This document shows, piece by piece, positions 6,549 through 7,577 of a stretch of DNA of 7,577 nt. Source of the stretch: Solirubrobacteraceae bacterium (lineage in GTDB: Bacteria; Actinomycetota; Thermoleophilia; Solirubrobacterales; Solirubrobacteraceae); NCBI GenBank assembly GCA_030038955.1, contig JASHQV010000439.1, forward strand, positions 1 to 7,577. Direction: 5' to 3'. The translations under genes and the position numbers were made by a program. Each line of letters starts with the position of its first letter. Position 1 is the first letter of the stretch. The notes beneath the pieces are model-generated. The model was not told the origin of the DNA. It saw only the letters and a program-made list of their open reading frames with translations, and made no database searches.

Positions 6549-7287
6549 CCAGCAGCTGGACCGCCAGGGCGATCCCCAGCAGGCCGACGAGCCAGCGCAG
6601 CAGCGCGGGCGACAGGCGGCGGGTGATGCGCGGACCGAGGTTGCTGCCGATCAGCATCCCCACGCCGAGCGGCAGCACGGCGGACCAGTGGACCGAGCCG
6701 CTGAGCGCGAAGATCACTGCCGAGACGATCTGGGCGGAGCCGATCAGCATGTTCTTGAGCGCGTTCGCGGTCGGCACGTGCGAGTCGACGAACACGAGCA
6801 TCAACGCCAGCGTCATCACGCCGGCGCCGGCGCCGAAGTAGCCGTTGTAGAGCGTCAGCGCGCACAGCAGGCCGGGCAGCGCGAACCGGCTGCCGGCGCC
6901 GGCGCGGCGGCGGCGCCAGGCGGTCAGCCGAGGCTCGAACAGCAGCGCCAGCGCTCCCGACGCGACCAGGAACGGCACCACGTGCGCGAACACGCCGGGC
7001 GAGGTCGACAGCAGCAGCACGGCGCCGGCGGCGCCACCGACAACGGCGACCAGCGACCAGCGCAGCAGCCACGCACGCCGGCCCCGCAGCTCCGGCTGGG
7101 AGCCCGCCGCCGAACCCGGCCAGCAGGCGACCAGCGAGACGTTGTTGGCGAGGTTGGCCGCAAACGGCGATAGACCCGCGGCGAGCAGCGCCGGATAGGA
7201 CACGAGCGAGGTGATCCCGCCGGCGCTGCCGACGAGCCCGGCGAGCACGCCGGCAGCGAGCAGCGCGACGAACCCGAGCGTGGTCAT
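6532..7287 (-). CDS. TauE/SafE (TSUP) family membrane transporter / anion permease
   Basis: From ATG at 7287 the product is 251 residues, the normal TSUP length, and almost entirely hydrophobic (about seven or eight helices). It has the two-fold repeat of the family: LAGLVGSAGGITSLVSYPALLAAGLSPFAANLANN near the N-terminus (shown as GSAGGI and FAANLANN) and YNGYFGAGAGVMTLALML in the second half. A GSNLGPRITRRLSP loop comes before the last helix. Relatives move sulfite, sulfoacetate or other organosulfur or carboxylate anions, often as exporters; the substrate here is unknown. The start is set by an ATGA overlap with the stop codon of the upstream hydrolase gene. A GTG at 7320 would add 11 non-membrane residues and is less likely. 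No Shine-Dalgarno is seen, so translation probably depends on coupling to the hydrolase. Confidence 0.88.
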   Translation of the reverse strand: MTTLGFVALLAAGVLAGLVGSAGGITSLVSYPALLAAGLSPFAANLANNVSLVACWPGSAAGSQPELRGRRAWLLRWSLVAVVGGAAGAVLLLSTSPGVFAHVVPFLVASGALALLFEPRLTAWRRRRAGAGSRFALPGLLCALTLYNGYFGAGAGVMTLALMLVFVDSHVPTANALKNMLIGSAQIVSAVIFALSGSVHWSAVLPLGVGMLIGSNLGPRITRRLSPALLRWLVGLLGIALAVQLLVNPGW

Positions 7288-7577
7288 GCCGAAGTCGTAG
7301 CCGAAAGCGAGGCGAGCCACGCTGCCACCGCCGCCCGGACCGGGGCGGTGCTGCGCAGCGAATGATCGCCGGGGACGCGCACGACCGTCCGTTCGGGGGC
7401 CGGCGGCGGCATCCCGAACGGGTCGTGTTCGCCCTGGACGACCAGCACCGGCACGGACACGGCATCAAGCTCGGCGAGCCTGGACTTCTCAGGTCGTCCC
7501 GGCGGGTGCACCGGGAACGCCAGGCACAGCACGGCCGCGGCGCCGGCCGACGCCGCGGTGCGGCAGGCGACGCGCGC
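7284..7577 (-). CDS. Alpha/beta hydrolase of the KANL3/Tex30 (dienelactone-hydrolase-like) type, C-terminal part; 5' end outside window
   Basis: The last 97 residues of a small soluble hydrolase. The frame is open to the right edge, beginning ARVACRTAASAGAAAVLCLA. FPVHPPGRPEKSR is characteristic of the KANL3/Tex30-type bacterial hydrolases. It is followed by VPVLVVQGEHDPFG, which carries the expected acid residue of the triad (Asp in EHDPFG), and VPGDHSLR, which carries the catalytic histidine. The nucleophile elbow (GxSxG) must lie outside the window. Its TGA (7286-7284) overlaps the ATG of the TauE/SafE gene in an ATGA arrangement, so both are one operon reading leftward. The natural substrate of this family is not established. 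A GTG at 7532 is in frame but lies mid-domain and is not the true start. Confidence 0.83.
   Translation of the reverse strand, partial: ARVACRTAASAGAAAVLCLAFPVHPPGRPEKSRLAELDAVSVPVLVVQGEHDPFGMPPPAPERTVVRVPGDHSLRSTAPVRAAVAAWLASLSATTSA

Noticed and set aside
6205..7173. A 322-codon + strand open frame running from the SDR gene through the TauE/SafE gene
   Set aside because: The sequence is Gln/Arg/Gly-rich low complexity, the mirror of a membrane protein coding strand; no start signal or motif.
6425..7468. A 347-codon - strand open frame overlapping the TauE/SafE and hydrolase genes
   Set aside because: The product is Arg/Ala-rich without motifs and lies in another frame from two clearly recognisable genes.

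Overview
The window is very GC-rich and densely coding. It fits a high-GC actinobacterium, perhaps Thermoleophilia/Solirubrobacterales. That placement is an inference from base composition, short intergenic gaps and the gene families present, because there is no rRNA or other marker gene here. I recognise eight protein-coding genes, two of them cut by the window edges. I see no RNA gene, CRISPR array, transposase or phage gene.

Left part (1-2993, + strand). The window opens inside a phosphotransferase-system Enzyme I. It is preceded in frame by a proline-rich linker, so the full protein is probably a multidomain PTS phosphoryl carrier of the DhaM/HPr-EI kind. A 153-base gap follows, holding a perfect 45-base palindrome and an AT-richer stretch. 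The gap leads into a stand-alone P-loop ATPase of the archaeal-ATPase/AAA_16 type with a C-terminal winged-helix-like region. This ATPase has no Shine-Dalgarno sequence.

Middle (3108-4926). A major facilitator efflux-type transporter (- strand) and a CGNR zinc-finger/ABATE-domain putative regulator (+ strand) are divergently transcribed. Their roughly 100-base shared control region contains a clear dyad, TGTAACGGTT-N10-AACCGTTACA. This looks like a local regulator-transporter pair with its operator. The proposed starts of both genes (GTG at 4375 for the regulator, possibly CTG at 4304 for the transporter) leave the dyad outside coding sequence.

Right part (4973-7577). A PgsA-type phosphatidylglycerophosphate synthase is followed 22 bases later by an extended SDR (NAD-dependent epimerase/dehydratase), probably as one operon. 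The SDR gene overlaps by 17 bases, tail to tail, with a TauE/SafE (TSUP) membrane transporter on the other strand. The transporter is coupled through an ATGA overlap to an upstream alpha/beta hydrolase of the KANL3/Tex30 type that runs off the right edge.

Most of this is ordinary metabolism, transport and lipid synthesis. I do not see a clear undescribed multi-gene system. The signals most worth following are the two dyads (1782-1826 and 4325-4354), the orphan ATPase beside the first, and the uncertain start of the transporter.
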